Below, in pieces: positions 32,575 through 42,269 of a stretch of 64,000 nt of DNA (position 1 is the stretch's first letter; every line of letters begins with the position of its first letter). The position numbers and the translations under genes are program-made. The notes beneath the pieces were generated by a model, which was not told where the DNA came from, did no database searches, and saw only the letters and a list, made by a program, of their open reading frames with translations. The DNA comes from Robertmurraya siralis (lineage in GTDB: Bacteria; Bacillota; Bacilli; Bacillales; Cytobacillaceae): assembly GCF_005502275.1 (NCBI RefSeq), contig NZ_SWLZ01000004.1, forward strand, positions 233,105 to 297,104. Direction: 5' to 3'.

Positions 32575-33828
32575 ATGGGGAGATTATATAATACTTTTGA
32601 ATTCATTGGGAACATTCACATTCCAAATGACAGTTCAAAGTTTCATGATATTCGAGAAAATGATTCTGGATGGGAAGGACATCGCTTAAATTTTGCTGTT
32701 AAAGAATCTAATACAAATAGTGCTTATGTTGAAATGTTCGGAGGATATTCAAAATCAAAGCCAAACATGGTTTATACGTTCAGTAAAGGTACTGAAAATG
32801 AAAAAGGTAGCAAGTTGGAAATCCCTTGGGAGGAACGCTTGAAACCTGAAACAGTTGATATGGTGGCAGATTTTAAAAAGTTAATTATTGACTTTACAAC
32901 TGATCAAGATGTAAAAGAAGAGGTCAATAAATTATTATATGAAATTAGAAGCATTGAGTACAAAGATGAGAAGACTGATGAAGATAGAGTAAAACTTGCA
33001 GAATTAAAGCGACAAGTTAAAGAAAAATCTCCAGAACGTTATGAATTTATACATAGTTATGACGCTATATTATTGCTTGCTGAAAAATTAGAAGAATATA
33101 AGGATCATAAATTCAAACTAACTGGAAGTATTGACTTAAGTGAAAATAAAGGGAATTTTTATCGCAAATTCCTCATTGAAACATTAGAAATTGTTCCAAG
33201 TGATACTCCTTCTAAATTAAGAGCAACTATGGATATTTATTTCACGAAAAAATCAATTGATGAAAAAGATTTTAAGAAGGAACAGAAAGTTTATATTAAT
33301 GGTCATGTTATCGGGTATGAAAATAAAGCTAAAAAAGATCAATTTTTCCCTCAACAATTTGTTATCAATGCTCAGAAAATAGATTTTGAAAATGAACAAC
33401 AAGTCAAACTATTCAACTACTTGAAGAATAAATTCAATGTTAGTGGAAAGGGAGTTTTTCACTTACAATGGGAAGTTAATATTTTCCGAGGAGCTGACAG
33501 AGTAGAATTTACGGAAAAGGACTTAACTATTCAACAGAAGGAAGAAATCGAACTCGGTCTGAGAAAACTTGAAGATTTTGCGCCAAAAGGTGGAGTATTA
33601 GGTGACACTGTTTATGAAAATAGACTCGTTAAACCTATTTCAAAAAAAGTTGATGATGATAACAATTTTAGCTCTGGTGCAGTAGAAACAGATTACAAGG
33701 AAGAAGATTTAGAATTTGTATTTACTACTCCGATTGCTAAAAAACAAGAAGAAACTAAAGAGGAAGTAAAATCTGAGACAACAACTAAAATTGATATTGA
33801 ATCTGAACTAGATAATCTGTTCGGATAA
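32575..33828 (+). CDS. SSB-like replication protein with acidic tail
   Basis: 417 residues from ATG 32575 after TGGAGGA. The N-terminal part is beta-rich (OB-like), and the last 40 residues are acidic, ending ESELDNLFG. An acidic tail with a C-terminal aromatic is typical of single-strand binding proteins that recruit partners. Position ahead of the Sak4-like ATPase and helicase fits the SPbeta yorE-yorI block. The nuclease at 40235 ends with the same LxNLFG motif. Function inferred, not certain. Confidence 0.55.
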   Translation: MGRLYNTFEFIGNIHIPNDSSKFHDIRENDSGWEGHRLNFAVKESNTNSAYVEMFGGYSKSKPNMVYTFSKGTENEKGSKLEIPWEERLKPETVDMVADFKKLIIDFTTDQDVKEEVNKLLYEIRSIEYKDEKTDEDRVKLAELKRQVKEKSPERYEFIHSYDAILLLAEKLEEYKDHKFKLTGSIDLSENKGNFYRKFLIETLEIVPSDTPSKLRATMDIYFTKKSIDEKDFKKEQKVYINGHVIGYENKAKKDQFFPQQFVINAQKIDFENEQQVKLFNYLKNKFNVSGKGVFHLQWEVNIFRGADRVEFTEKDLTIQQKEEIELGLRKLEDFAPKGGVLGDTVYENRLVKPISKKVDDDNNFSSGAVETDYKEEDLEFVFTTPIAKKQEETKEEVKSETTTKIDIESELDNLFG

Positions 33829-33867
33829 ATAAGGAATTAAAATAATACATATTAGGAGTTGGTTGTA

Positions 33868-34983
33868 TTGGCTAGAAAATTCGGAAAGAAAAATGTAATT
33901 AAAATTGATCCTTTAGCCTATAATGTTGGTTTATTTGGGCAAAGTGGTGTTGGTAAAACAACTTTAGCTGTAGAATATTGTGAAAAATTGGCAGGGGAAG
34001 ACGGTTATATTCTATTAAATATTGGTCGAGAAGATGGGGTAGATGCTATTCCAGATGCAATTTATGAAAATATTCCAGATTGGGAAACATTTGAGGAGTT
34101 CGTTGATGATGTAGTTGAGAATCGTAATACAGATTATAAGGATCTAAAGATTGTTGTTTTCGATACATTAGATGAGTTATTCAGAATCGTTGAACCTGAA
34201 GTTATTCGATTACATAATAAGCAACATCCAGAAAAGAAAGTTACCTCAATAAAGGCTGCATTTGGGGGATATCAAGCTGGAGAAGATAAAGCAGTAGATT
34301 TAGTAATTGAAAAAATTTGGGAATTAAAAGATGTTGGTGTTAACTTCTTAGTCGTAGGACATACCAAAAGACGTAGCCAAACTGACGTAGTTACGGGAGA
34401 AGAATATGAGACTCTTACTGCAAAAATGGCTAGTAAATATTTTGAATCTATTAAAACAAAACTTCATGTACTTGGCGTTGCTTCAATTGATCGTTCAATT
34501 GAGAAGCAAAGGGTAAAACAAAAGATTGGTAATGATAAAATTGTAGGAAAAATCACAGGAGAAAGTCGAATTATTACTTTCCGTGATGATAACTTTAATA
34601 TTGATTCAAAATCTCGTTTTACTGAAATTATTCCAGAGATTGAATTAGATGTTGAGCAATTTATTGAAGCAATCAACGATGCTATTAAAAAGGCACACGA
34701 CAAACAAAAGAATAAAAAATCGTTATCTGAAACAAAAAAGGAACAAAAAGTTGCAAAAGAACAAGAGATTAAAAAAGCAGTAGAAGCAAACAAACGAAAT
34801 AGAGTTAATTCAGAAGAAAATGAAGAGTTGGCAGATGTGATTAAATCCAAATTTACAAAGGCAACGGATGAACAAAAAGTACAAATTAAAACTATTATGG
34901 ATGAATATGGATTTAGTAACTTCAAAGATACAGATACTATTCCAACTGAAGCATTGAGAAAAATTGTAGATTTATTAGCTTAA
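33868..34983 (+). CDS. Sak4-like RecA-fold ATPase (YorG-like)
   Basis: 371 residues. TTG 33868 has 9-base spacing from AGGAG; TTG 33859 touches it. Walker A GQSGVGKTT near residue 28 and Walker B KIVVFDTLDELF near residue 95. VVGHTKRRSQ near residue 168 fits a RecA-fold sensor. The C-terminal 100 residues are Lys/Glu-rich with a terminal helical domain. Sak4-type ATPases assist single-strand annealing recombination with SSB, which agrees with the gene upstream. Confidence 0.8.
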   Translation: MARKFGKKNVIKIDPLAYNVGLFGQSGVGKTTLAVEYCEKLAGEDGYILLNIGREDGVDAIPDAIYENIPDWETFEEFVDDVVENRNTDYKDLKIVVFDTLDELFRIVEPEVIRLHNKQHPEKKVTSIKAAFGGYQAGEDKAVDLVIEKIWELKDVGVNFLVVGHTKRRSQTDVVTGEEYETLTAKMASKYFESIKTKLHVLGVASIDRSIEKQRVKQKIGNDKIVGKITGESRIITFRDDNFNIDSKSRFTEIIPEIELDVEQFIEAINDAIKKAHDKQKNKKSLSETKKEQKVAKEQEIKKAVEANKRNRVNSEENEELADVIKSKFTKATDEQKVQIKTIMDEYGFSNFKDTDTIPTEALRKIVDLLA

Positions 34984-34992
34984 TAACTTAAT

Positions 34993-35020
34993 AGGGAGGG
35001 ATGGAAACATCTCTCCTTTT
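34993..35020 (+). terminator. Intrinsic terminator between ATPase and zinc-finger gene
   Basis: GGGAGGGATG pairs imperfectly with CATCTCTCC around a GAAA loop, followed by TTTT. It may give partial termination or processing inside the replication block. Confidence 0.55.
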
Positions 35021-35041
35021 GACATATGAGGTGGTGGCAAT

Positions 35042-35581
35042 ATGGGAAGAAAAGTAAAATGTAAGATTTGTAGAAGAGAAGGAAATTCCAATACTTTTTA
35101 TAAAGTTACTAATGAAAAAGGTGTAAATTCTTATTTTTGTAACAAGGAAGAATATGATCTTCGTGAAAAGGAAAAGAACGATAGATATGAATTACTAAAA
35201 TATGTAGCAGAAGATATTTTACAATATGAAGATGGTCAAATTGTACCTCCAAGTATGGTAAAGAGAATTGAAAAATTACATGAATTTTATACTTATGAAA
35301 TTATTCATGAGTCATTCCGAATGAATAAAGATGGTATTCAATATTGGATTAAAGTTAAAGGTTTTACAAGTGAATTCGGGATGGCTAGTTACATCATGAA
35401 AATCATAGAAGGTAGTATCAATGATATATATAAGCAATGGAAATATAAACAGCAACAATCTGTTGTTCAAGAATCTCATTTGGTTGATGTTCAAATACTC
35501 AATGACACCAAAGAAAATAAAATAATTAATAAAAACAATGATAATGGTATTTTGGATTTTCTAGATGAGGGGGATATTTAA
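35042..35581 (+). CDS. Zinc-finger replication accessory protein (YorH position)
   Basis: 179 residues. CKICRREG near residue 6 with a further Cys near residue 32 forms a small zinc site; the rest is helical. Its stop overlaps the helicase start by one base, so the two are coupled. It could be a helicase loader or partner by position. Family not recognised. Confidence 0.6.
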   Translation: MGRKVKCKICRREGNSNTFYKVTNEKGVNSYFCNKEEYDLREKEKNDRYELLKYVAEDILQYEDGQIVPPSMVKRIEKLHEFYTYEIIHESFRMNKDGIQYWIKVKGFTSEFGMASYIMKIIEGSINDIYKQWKYKQQQSVVQESHLVDVQILNDTKENKIINKNNDNGILDFLDEGDI

Positions 35582-38115
35582 TGCAATCCTTGGATTACTA
35601 TGATAAAGCATTAGTGGAGAATCGTGACATGCAAGAGGCGAACTTCATTTTTTGTTTGTGGAAGAATCCAGATCTTTACCATGATTATGAAAAAGAGGTT
35701 AGAGCTGATCGAGATTTATTAACACCGGATGGTAGATTCTATTATACTTTAGGATTTGAAATGTTCCAAAAAGGCTATAAGAGTTTTGACGATGCTAGTA
35801 TTTATAGTTACATAGAAGATAAAGAAGTTTTAAAAAATGGATTTGCTAGACGTGGTGGATACAAAACTGTAGACGAAATAAAAAGAATTCTTAATGAGGA
35901 AAATGTTGAAACTTATTATGATGAACTGGTTAAGAGTAATATGCTTTTAAGTCTACATGATAAGGGTTTCAATGTAATAAAAGAATTATCCAAATTTAAG
36001 AAAATGACCAGTTCTCAAGTTTATGACTATTTTGAATATCAATTAGATAATGTATTTCTAGGTAGAGGTTCTGGTGTCAAGATTGAGGATTTAGATTTCG
36101 AGGATGGTTTTATTGAGTCTGTTGATTCAGGAGAAGAGATGGGACTAAGTTATGCTAGTGCTGCACCATTATTAAATTATCATACTTTAGGGATTCATAG
36201 AAGTAATGTTCAAATTTTTGGTGGTTTTAGTGGAACAGGTAAAGCACAAGATTTAGATTCAAAGATCATGACACCGAACGGATATGTGAAAATGAGAGAT
36301 GTAAAAGTAGGGGACGAGATATTCGGAGAAGACGGAAAGATTCATCGTATTTTAGGGGTTTATCCTCAAGGTAAAAAAGATATGTATGAGATAACATTTA
36401 GTGATGGTTCTAAAACAATTACGTGTGATGAGCATCTGTGGAACGTACAAAACCCAACATTAAGAACTAAAGGGGAATTTAAAACTGTAACTCTTAAGCA
36501 AATAATGGAAGAGGGACTATATAAAATATACAAAGGCAAAAACTATAAAACGTGGATTCATTATATACCAATGACCAAACCGTTACAATTCAAAACAAAC
36601 AATAAATTGAATTTACCACCATATTTATTAGGAATGATTATAAGTGAAGCTAATCTAAATAGTAGTTCAGTTGTAATTAGTATTAATAATGAAGAAACAG
36701 ACCTAGTTGATTATCTAAATGAATATTGCGTAAGTAACAATATTCATTTAGTAATTAATGAAAAACGAGATGGTGTGACAGATTATAGATTTACAAAAAA
36801 CAAAGGAATGAATACAAACCATTTAAAAAATGAATTAAGGAGATTAGGGTTACATCCCACGTTGTCTGATACGAAGTTTATTCCGAAAGATTATTTATAT
36901 TCTAATGTGGAAGATAGAATAGAATTACTATCTGGTTTAATTGATACTGACGGAGAGGTTAATGGTAGTAATTATAGTTATTCAACAACCTCGAAAGGTT
37001 TAGCTGAAGATGTGCAGTTCCTAGTTCAATCACTAGGAGGAACAGCTAAAATAGAAATTAGAGAAACTCATTATCCATATAAAGGGGAAAAAAGAAAAGG
37101 TAAACCTTCGTTCAGATTGCACATTAAAATGCCACGTGAAATTAAGGCGTTTAAATCTAAAAAACACAAATGTAAATTTAGAGAGGGTCAGACAACTTCA
37201 AGACGTTCAATTAGGAACATTAAGTATATTGGTAAACGAGAAGCACAGTGTATTAGTACAAGTAATCCAACTAAACTATATTTAACGGACGATATGATAG
37301 TCACACATAATACAAGTTTTTGTATCAATACATATATACTTCCAATCTTAGATAGAGGTGAAAAGGTAACTATAATTGCGAATGAAATGAATAGACGTGC
37401 TTGGCAACATATTTTAATGGCAACAATCCTTTCGCAAAAATTAGATTACTATGGATTACCAAGAAAGAAACAAAAAATGGGACACTTAAATGATGAACAA
37501 AAAGAAAAGATGGAAGAAGCGAGGGAATATTTTAATAAACACTACAAAGGTAGAGTTAAGTTTGCCAAAATATATGATTACAGTATCGATGATGTTAAAA
37601 GAATCATTAGAAAAATGTCCAAACAAGGGTTCGGCTATGCCTTATATGACACGTTCAAGGCTGGAAATTCTGCGGCTGAACAAGTTCGTGGAGAATTAAT
37701 TGAAGCATCCAAACAATTGCTTCAAGTTGCAGAAAAAGAAGATGTTGGAATCATTATTACAATGCAGTTGGCAATATATATGGAAAATACTAGATACCTT
37801 ACTGCTGCAACATTATCTGATGCTAAAGGAGTAAAGGAGGTTGTTTCTGAGTTGGTCTTAACAAGACCGATTTGGGAAGACGAGTTTAAAGGTTGTAAAT
37901 ATGACATTAAGCCTTACAGATTTAAAAAAGATTCAAATGGAAAATTTACAAACATCAAAGAAGAGATCGTGTTAAAACCTGATAAAAAATATAGACTAGT
38001 ATTTTTAGATAAGACAAGGAATGATGAAGGTGAAATTGTATTATTATATCAATTTGACGGAGCATGGAATAAATGGATTGAACTAGGTTATTGTACGCCA
38101 AAGCACCAAAGGTAG
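35581..38115 (+). CDS. DnaB-type replicative helicase interrupted by an intein (YorI-like)
   Basis: 844 residues, of which 222-577 are an intein, leaving a 488-residue helicase, the normal DnaB size. The intein splits the Walker A box GGFSGTGK|TS. After it come EMNRRAWQH, DVKRIIRKMSKQ and IITMQL, as in DnaB RecA-like domains. Until splicing, ATP binding is impossible, so activity depends on protein splicing. It would unwind the fork with the primase at 38124. The ribosome site lies within the previous gene. Confidence 0.9.
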   Translation: MQSLDYYDKALVENRDMQEANFIFCLWKNPDLYHDYEKEVRADRDLLTPDGRFYYTLGFEMFQKGYKSFDDASIYSYIEDKEVLKNGFARRGGYKTVDEIKRILNEENVETYYDELVKSNMLLSLHDKGFNVIKELSKFKKMTSSQVYDYFEYQLDNVFLGRGSGVKIEDLDFEDGFIESVDSGEEMGLSYASAAPLLNYHTLGIHRSNVQIFGGFSGTGKAQDLDSKIMTPNGYVKMRDVKVGDEIFGEDGKIHRILGVYPQGKKDMYEITFSDGSKTITCDEHLWNVQNPTLRTKGEFKTVTLKQIMEEGLYKIYKGKNYKTWIHYIPMTKPLQFKTNNKLNLPPYLLGMIISEANLNSSSVVISINNEETDLVDYLNEYCVSNNIHLVINEKRDGVTDYRFTKNKGMNTNHLKNELRRLGLHPTLSDTKFIPKDYLYSNVEDRIELLSGLIDTDGEVNGSNYSYSTTSKGLAEDVQFLVQSLGGTAKIEIRETHYPYKGEKRKGKPSFRLHIKMPREIKAFKSKKHKCKFREGQTTSRRSIRNIKYIGKREAQCISTSNPTKLYLTDDMIVTHNTSFCINTYILPILDRGEKVTIIANEMNRRAWQHILMATILSQKLDYYGLPRKKQKMGHLNDEQKEKMEEAREYFNKHYKGRVKFAKIYDYSIDDVKRIIRKMSKQGFGYALYDTFKAGNSAAEQVRGELIEASKQLLQVAEKEDVGIIITMQLAIYMENTRYLTAATLSDAKGVKEVVSELVLTRPIWEDEFKGCKYDIKPYRFKKDSNGKFTNIKEEIVLKPDKKYRLVFLDKTRNDEGEIVLLYQFDGAWNKWIELGYCTPKHQR
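36244..37311 (+). other. Intein with class 3 features and LAGLIDADG endonuclease
   Basis: 356 residues inserted after the Walker A Lys. It begins with Ala (AQDLDSKIMTPNGYV) rather than Cys/Ser, ends VTHN, and is followed by Thr. Block B has EHLWNV, block F has a Cys (REAQCIST), and block G has Thr before HN. That W-C-T set defines class 3 inteins, which use the block F Cys as first nucleophile. The endonuclease has LLSGLIDTDGEV near the second motif, while the first (LLGMIISEA) is degenerate. Confidence 0.85.
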
Positions 38116-38123
38116 GTTTTTGG

Positions 38124-39140
38124 ATGAATGTATCTAATTTAAAGAATCATATAATTGAAAATCCAGAGTACATAGAGTTGATCCTTGAAGAAGTAGGATT
38201 TCATAATATATCAAGAAGGGGGAACGAAATAAGGTGTGCTAGGGAAAGTGGTAGAAATCCCACCTCTGTCAAAGTAAACATTGACACTTTATCCTCAACT
38301 TGTTTTTCTACGAATCTAAAAGGGGATTTGATCACCCTAGTTCAATCCAAAATCTATACCACTTTCCCAAATACAATTAAAAAAATAGCTAACATTATTG
38401 ATTTTAAAGACAAGGAAAAACAGGAAGAATTTGTTCTACCTTTTGGTGGATTCTTCAAAAAAATAGCAAGACTAAGGGATGATGATGCTTTTGATATAGA
38501 AACCTATTCAGAAGACATACTCGACAGATTTGAGTTAACTCCAAACCTTTTATTCTATGAGGATGGTATTTTACCAAGTGTGCAGCAAGAATTTAAGATT
38601 GGTTATGACTCTGTCACAAGCAGAATTGCAGTGCCATGGAGAACTTTTTCTGGAGAAATTGTAGGAATCATGGGTAGATTAAATAAACGTGAAGTATCTG
38701 AGGATGAAGTCAAATGGTTTCCGATACTCAGTTTCCCTAAGTCAAAAACACTATATGGGTTTGTTGAAAATTATAATCATATAAGAGAAAAAGAATTTAT
38801 TATGATTGGTGAAAGCGAAAAATTCACTCTCCAAACGCATTCTAAAGGCTTGAATGTAGGAGTTTCATTGGGTGGGAGTTTCATGAGTGAAGTTCAGGCT
38901 AATCATATTAAGTCGCTTTTCCCAAAAGTAATACTAGTGGGAATGGATGAGGGATTATCTCAAGATCACAGTATTGAAATTGCAAGACAACTTAAATCGG
39001 ATAAATATTATAGGAATAAGGTGGGATATTTATATGACAAAAAAAATGATTATTTACCGAAAGGTAGTAAGCTTGCACCAAGTGATTTAGATAAGAATTC
39101 ATTAAAGAAATTAATTGAACATTGCACTGTATGGGTATAA
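38124..39140 (+). CDS. DnaG-type primase with TOPRIM domain (YorJ-like)
   Basis: 338 residues; ATG 38124 follows AAAGGTAGG at the end of the helicase gene (TTG 38091 would overlap). GNEIRCAR near residue 37 is a reduced zinc-binding front. A middle DnaG-like core contains IAVPWRTFSGEIVGIMGRLN. The TOPRIM segment has MIGESEKFTL (Glu-Ser-Glu-Lys) and VILVGMDEG. It would lay RNA primers at the fork. Shorter than cellular DnaG, as in phages. Confidence 0.8.
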   Translation: MNVSNLKNHIIENPEYIELILEEVGFHNISRRGNEIRCARESGRNPTSVKVNIDTLSSTCFSTNLKGDLITLVQSKIYTTFPNTIKKIANIIDFKDKEKQEEFVLPFGGFFKKIARLRDDDAFDIETYSEDILDRFELTPNLLFYEDGILPSVQQEFKIGYDSVTSRIAVPWRTFSGEIVGIMGRLNKREVSEDEVKWFPILSFPKSKTLYGFVENYNHIREKEFIMIGESEKFTLQTHSKGLNVGVSLGGSFMSEVQANHIKSLFPKVILVGMDEGLSQDHSIEIARQLKSDKYYRNKVGYLYDKKNDYLPKGSKLAPSDLDKNSLKKLIEHCTVWV

Positions 39141-39152
39141 AGGAGTGATAAT

Positions 39153-40235
39153 TTGAATGCACAGGAAAAGTTAAGCGAGTTAAAGGAGAAGGGGATACCT
39201 GTCTATTCCTTCTCCCGTTTAGGGAGTTTTTATAACTGTGAATACGAGTATTTTAATACATATGTTGAACAAAAAAAAGGAATTGAAAATGTCTACACGT
39301 TAATTGGTTCAGAAATTCACGATAATATGGAGAAATTTTATGGTGGAGAAGGCGATAGAGAATCATTCAAAAATAATTACGAAAATAAGTTAATTGAACT
39401 TGAAATGTTAGGTGTTAAATTTCCTAACGATAAAATTGGGGACAGTTATAAATCCGATGTTAGACACTTTATAAGTAACTTTACACCAATTGAGAAAAAA
39501 ATGATTCAAGAACAATTAATTGTATTTGAAATTGCTGATGGAATTTGGATGCAAGGTTATATTGATTCAATTATTCCTAGCGATAAAGGAAAACCATTTG
39601 TGGATGTTATTGACTGGAAAACATCGAGTAAATTTTCAGGTAAGAAACTTGATGAAGCTGGCAAACAATTACTAATGTATAAGGTTGGTCTAGAATCAAC
39701 CACTCCATATAAGGTCGATAAAGTCATGTGGTGTATGGTCAAATATGTAAATGTTTGTTGGAAACAGAAGAATGGAAAAATCAAAGAAAAAATGAGCAAT
39801 CGCAGTAAATGGGTTAAGGAAATCAGAAAACAATTAGAGAAGGATATGTATTCTCTTCAATTAGAAGATTTTGAGATTGAATTATTACTAGATCAAGCAA
39901 TTGATGAAAATAATTTAGATTGCTTACCGAAAGTAGTACAGGAAAAATATTGGCTTGAAGACTGTTTTGTAGAATACGAAATTACAAATGAAAAAGTTGA
40001 TGAATTTAAAAAATATGTAATTGAAACTGTACAAGAAATCGAAAGTAAAGATAGGAAAAATGAAGATGAATGGAAATCGATTGAATTAAATAAATATAAC
40101 TCTTTTTATTGTAGTACTCTTTGTGGTCATCGAAAGAGTTGCAAATTTTATAAAAATTTCTTGGAAGAAAATGCTGATGGATTTACAAAAAAGGAACAAA
40201 GGGATGGGTTTAATTTGGAAAATTTATTTGGGTAG
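39153..40235 (+). CDS. Cas4/RecB-like PD-(D/E)XK nuclease with Fe-S-type cysteines
   Basis: 360 residues from TTG 39153 after AAAGGAGTGA. SFSRLGSFYNCEYEY near residue 19 (first Cys), IGSEIHD near residue 51, QGYIDSI near residue 130, then DVIDWKTSSK (D...DxK) and QLLMYKVGL. Near residue 325 CSTLCGHRKSCKFY gives three more Cys. This four-Cys layout is that of Cas4 and AddB-type nucleases with a 4Fe-4S cluster. Probably an end-processing exonuclease for replication or recombination. Ends LENLFG. Confidence 0.85.
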   Translation: MNAQEKLSELKEKGIPVYSFSRLGSFYNCEYEYFNTYVEQKKGIENVYTLIGSEIHDNMEKFYGGEGDRESFKNNYENKLIELEMLGVKFPNDKIGDSYKSDVRHFISNFTPIEKKMIQEQLIVFEIADGIWMQGYIDSIIPSDKGKPFVDVIDWKTSSKFSGKKLDEAGKQLLMYKVGLESTTPYKVDKVMWCMVKYVNVCWKQKNGKIKEKMSNRSKWVKEIRKQLEKDMYSLQLEDFEIELLLDQAIDENNLDCLPKVVQEKYWLEDCFVEYEITNEKVDEFKKYVIETVQEIESKDRKNEDEWKSIELNKYNSFYCSTLCGHRKSCKFYKNFLEENADGFTKKEQRDGFNLENLFG

Positions 40236-40244
40236 GAGATAATT

Positions 40245-42116
40245 ATGCGAAAAATATTCTATGATTTCGAAGTTTTTTCAAAATCAATTGATCCGATTAC
40301 AGGAAGAGCATTTTGGTTAGTTGTATTAGTTGATTACGATTCAAAAAAGGGAAAAGTGATTGTTAATGATTTAGAACAATTACATAAATACTATAATTAT
40401 TTTAAAGATGATATTTTCATTGGCTTCAATTCACGAAATTATGATTCGCATATTTTTAAAGGATTATTATTGGGAATGGATGCCGGTTACATAAATGATA
40501 AATTAATTGAGGAAGGAAAAAAAGGATGGGAGGTTGTTCGAGACGGTTACAAAGTGCAATTCAATAATTTCGATATCATGCCCAATCCGCCTGTAAGTTT
40601 GAAAACTTTAGAAGGGTTCATGGGAAGTAATATAAAGGAAACTAGTGTCCCATTTAATTTAGATAGACCTTTAACTGATGAAGAAATTAATGAAATAATT
40701 AAATATTGTGTTCACGATGTCAAAGAAACTATCAAAGTATTTGATGCAAGACCAGAAGAATTTGAAAGTCAACTCCAGTTAATCGATGCATTTGAATTAG
40801 AAATGAAGCAATTTAATAAAACTAAAGCTCAATTATCTGCGCATATTCTTGAGGCAAAAAAACATCCAAATAGGGGAGATGAGTTTGATTTTATTCTCCC
40901 TGATACGTTGGTTTTAGACAAGTACAATTATGTAAAAGAATGGTATGAAAATCCTGAGAATAAATCTTATGATGAGATAGTAGAAACAAAGAATGGTAAA
41001 GGAACAAAGAAACAAAAAAGACAATTAAAAACTGAAATTGCCGGAATTCCACACGTGTTGGGATATGGAGGTATTCATGGTAGCCGAGATAACTACGTTG
41101 GAGAAGGAATTATATTATGTGCCGATATTGCATCAATGTATCCTGCACTTATTATTGAATATAATTTAATGAGTAGAAACGTGGAAAGTGTAGAAAAATA
41201 TCGTCAAATAAGAGATGAACGTTTGAAATTAAAAGCAGCTAAAAACCCTAAACAACAACCACTTAAGATCGTTCTTAATGCTACATTCGGTACTTTCAAA
41301 GATCAATTCAACCCATTGTATGATCCATTAATGTCAAATTCAATTACTATAACTGGTCAATTATTAATTGTCGATTTAATTGAAAAAGTAGAACCGTATT
41401 GTGAATTAATTCAGAGCAATACTGATGGAATTTACATGAAAGTAGATAATTATGAAATGGTAGAGAAAGTTAAAAAAATTGCTGCTGAGTGGGAAAAGAG
41501 AACAAGGTTAGAGTTAGAATGGGATGAGTATGTGAAAATATATCAAAAAGATGTCAATAACTATGTATTGATTGATAAAAATGGCAAATACAAATCTAAA
41601 GGTGCTTATGTTAAGAAGCTAAACGATCTCGATTACGACTTACCAATCGTTAATAAGGCAATGATTAATTATTTTGTAAAAGGTATCCCTATTGAAGAGA
41701 CAGTTTTACCGTGCAATACGTTAAGAGAATTTCAAAAAATTGTCAAACTATCATCAGCATATAAGTATGCTTTGAAAAATTGTACATTCTCCAAAAAGAA
41801 AGTAATGAATGAAAAAACTGGTAAAATGAGAACTGTTACAAGTTGGGATGAGAATGGTGAAATTCTTCAGGATAAAACTTTTAGAGTATTTGCGTCAACA
41901 AGAGAAGAGGATGGTGCAATCTTTAAACAAAAAGAAAATAAAAATCCTGAAAAATTTGCCAATACTCCAGAAAAATGTTTTATCAATAATGAAAATATAT
42001 TAGGAGTCACTGCCCCTGACTACTTAGATAAGCAATTTTATGTTAATCTTGCTCAAGAAAGAATCGATCAATTTTTAGGAATTGACAAAAAATCAAAGAA
42101 AAAGCAGAAGGAATAA
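40245..42116 (+). CDS. Family B DNA polymerase
   Basis: 623 residues. Exonuclease motifs: YDFEVF at residues 5-10 (DxE), GFNSRNYD near residue 66 and YCVHDVKE near residue 157. Polymerase motifs: DIASMYPALI (motif A) near residue 296, KIVLNATFGTF (motif B) near residue 341 and SNTDGIYMK (motif C, with one Asp replaced by Asn) near residue 391. SPbeta itself encodes a C-family polymerase (YorL) here, so this phage uses a different replicase. The missing first Asp in the DTD box is seen in some phage enzymes. Confidence 0.9.
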   Translation: MRKIFYDFEVFSKSIDPITGRAFWLVVLVDYDSKKGKVIVNDLEQLHKYYNYFKDDIFIGFNSRNYDSHIFKGLLLGMDAGYINDKLIEEGKKGWEVVRDGYKVQFNNFDIMPNPPVSLKTLEGFMGSNIKETSVPFNLDRPLTDEEINEIIKYCVHDVKETIKVFDARPEEFESQLQLIDAFELEMKQFNKTKAQLSAHILEAKKHPNRGDEFDFILPDTLVLDKYNYVKEWYENPENKSYDEIVETKNGKGTKKQKRQLKTEIAGIPHVLGYGGIHGSRDNYVGEGIILCADIASMYPALIIEYNLMSRNVESVEKYRQIRDERLKLKAAKNPKQQPLKIVLNATFGTFKDQFNPLYDPLMSNSITITGQLLIVDLIEKVEPYCELIQSNTDGIYMKVDNYEMVEKVKKIAAEWEKRTRLELEWDEYVKIYQKDVNNYVLIDKNGKYKSKGAYVKKLNDLDYDLPIVNKAMINYFVKGIPIEETVLPCNTLREFQKIVKLSSAYKYALKNCTFSKKKVMNEKTGKMRTVTSWDENGEILQDKTFRVFASTREEDGAIFKQKENKNPEKFANTPEKCFINNENILGVTAPDYLDKQFYVNLAQERIDQFLGIDKKSKKKQKE

Positions 42117-42163
42117 TTTGAATAAAACAATGATTTTATTCTTATTAAATAATTAAATATATA

Positions 42164-42192
42164 TTGACATCGGTAAATAAAGGTTGTATTAT
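42164..42192 (+). promoter_or_regulatory. Promoter downstream of the polymerase
   Basis: TTGACA (42164-42169), 17 bases, TATTAT (42187-42192). A repeat variant (TTAAATAATTAAATATATA) abuts the -35 and an exact copy follows at 42209. Confidence 0.75.
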
Positions 42193-42269
42193 CAAATTAT
42201 ATAAATTAATTAAATAAATACAAAAGGTAGGTGATGACTTCCTTTCTTGAACTTTTGAAGGGGAGAGAT

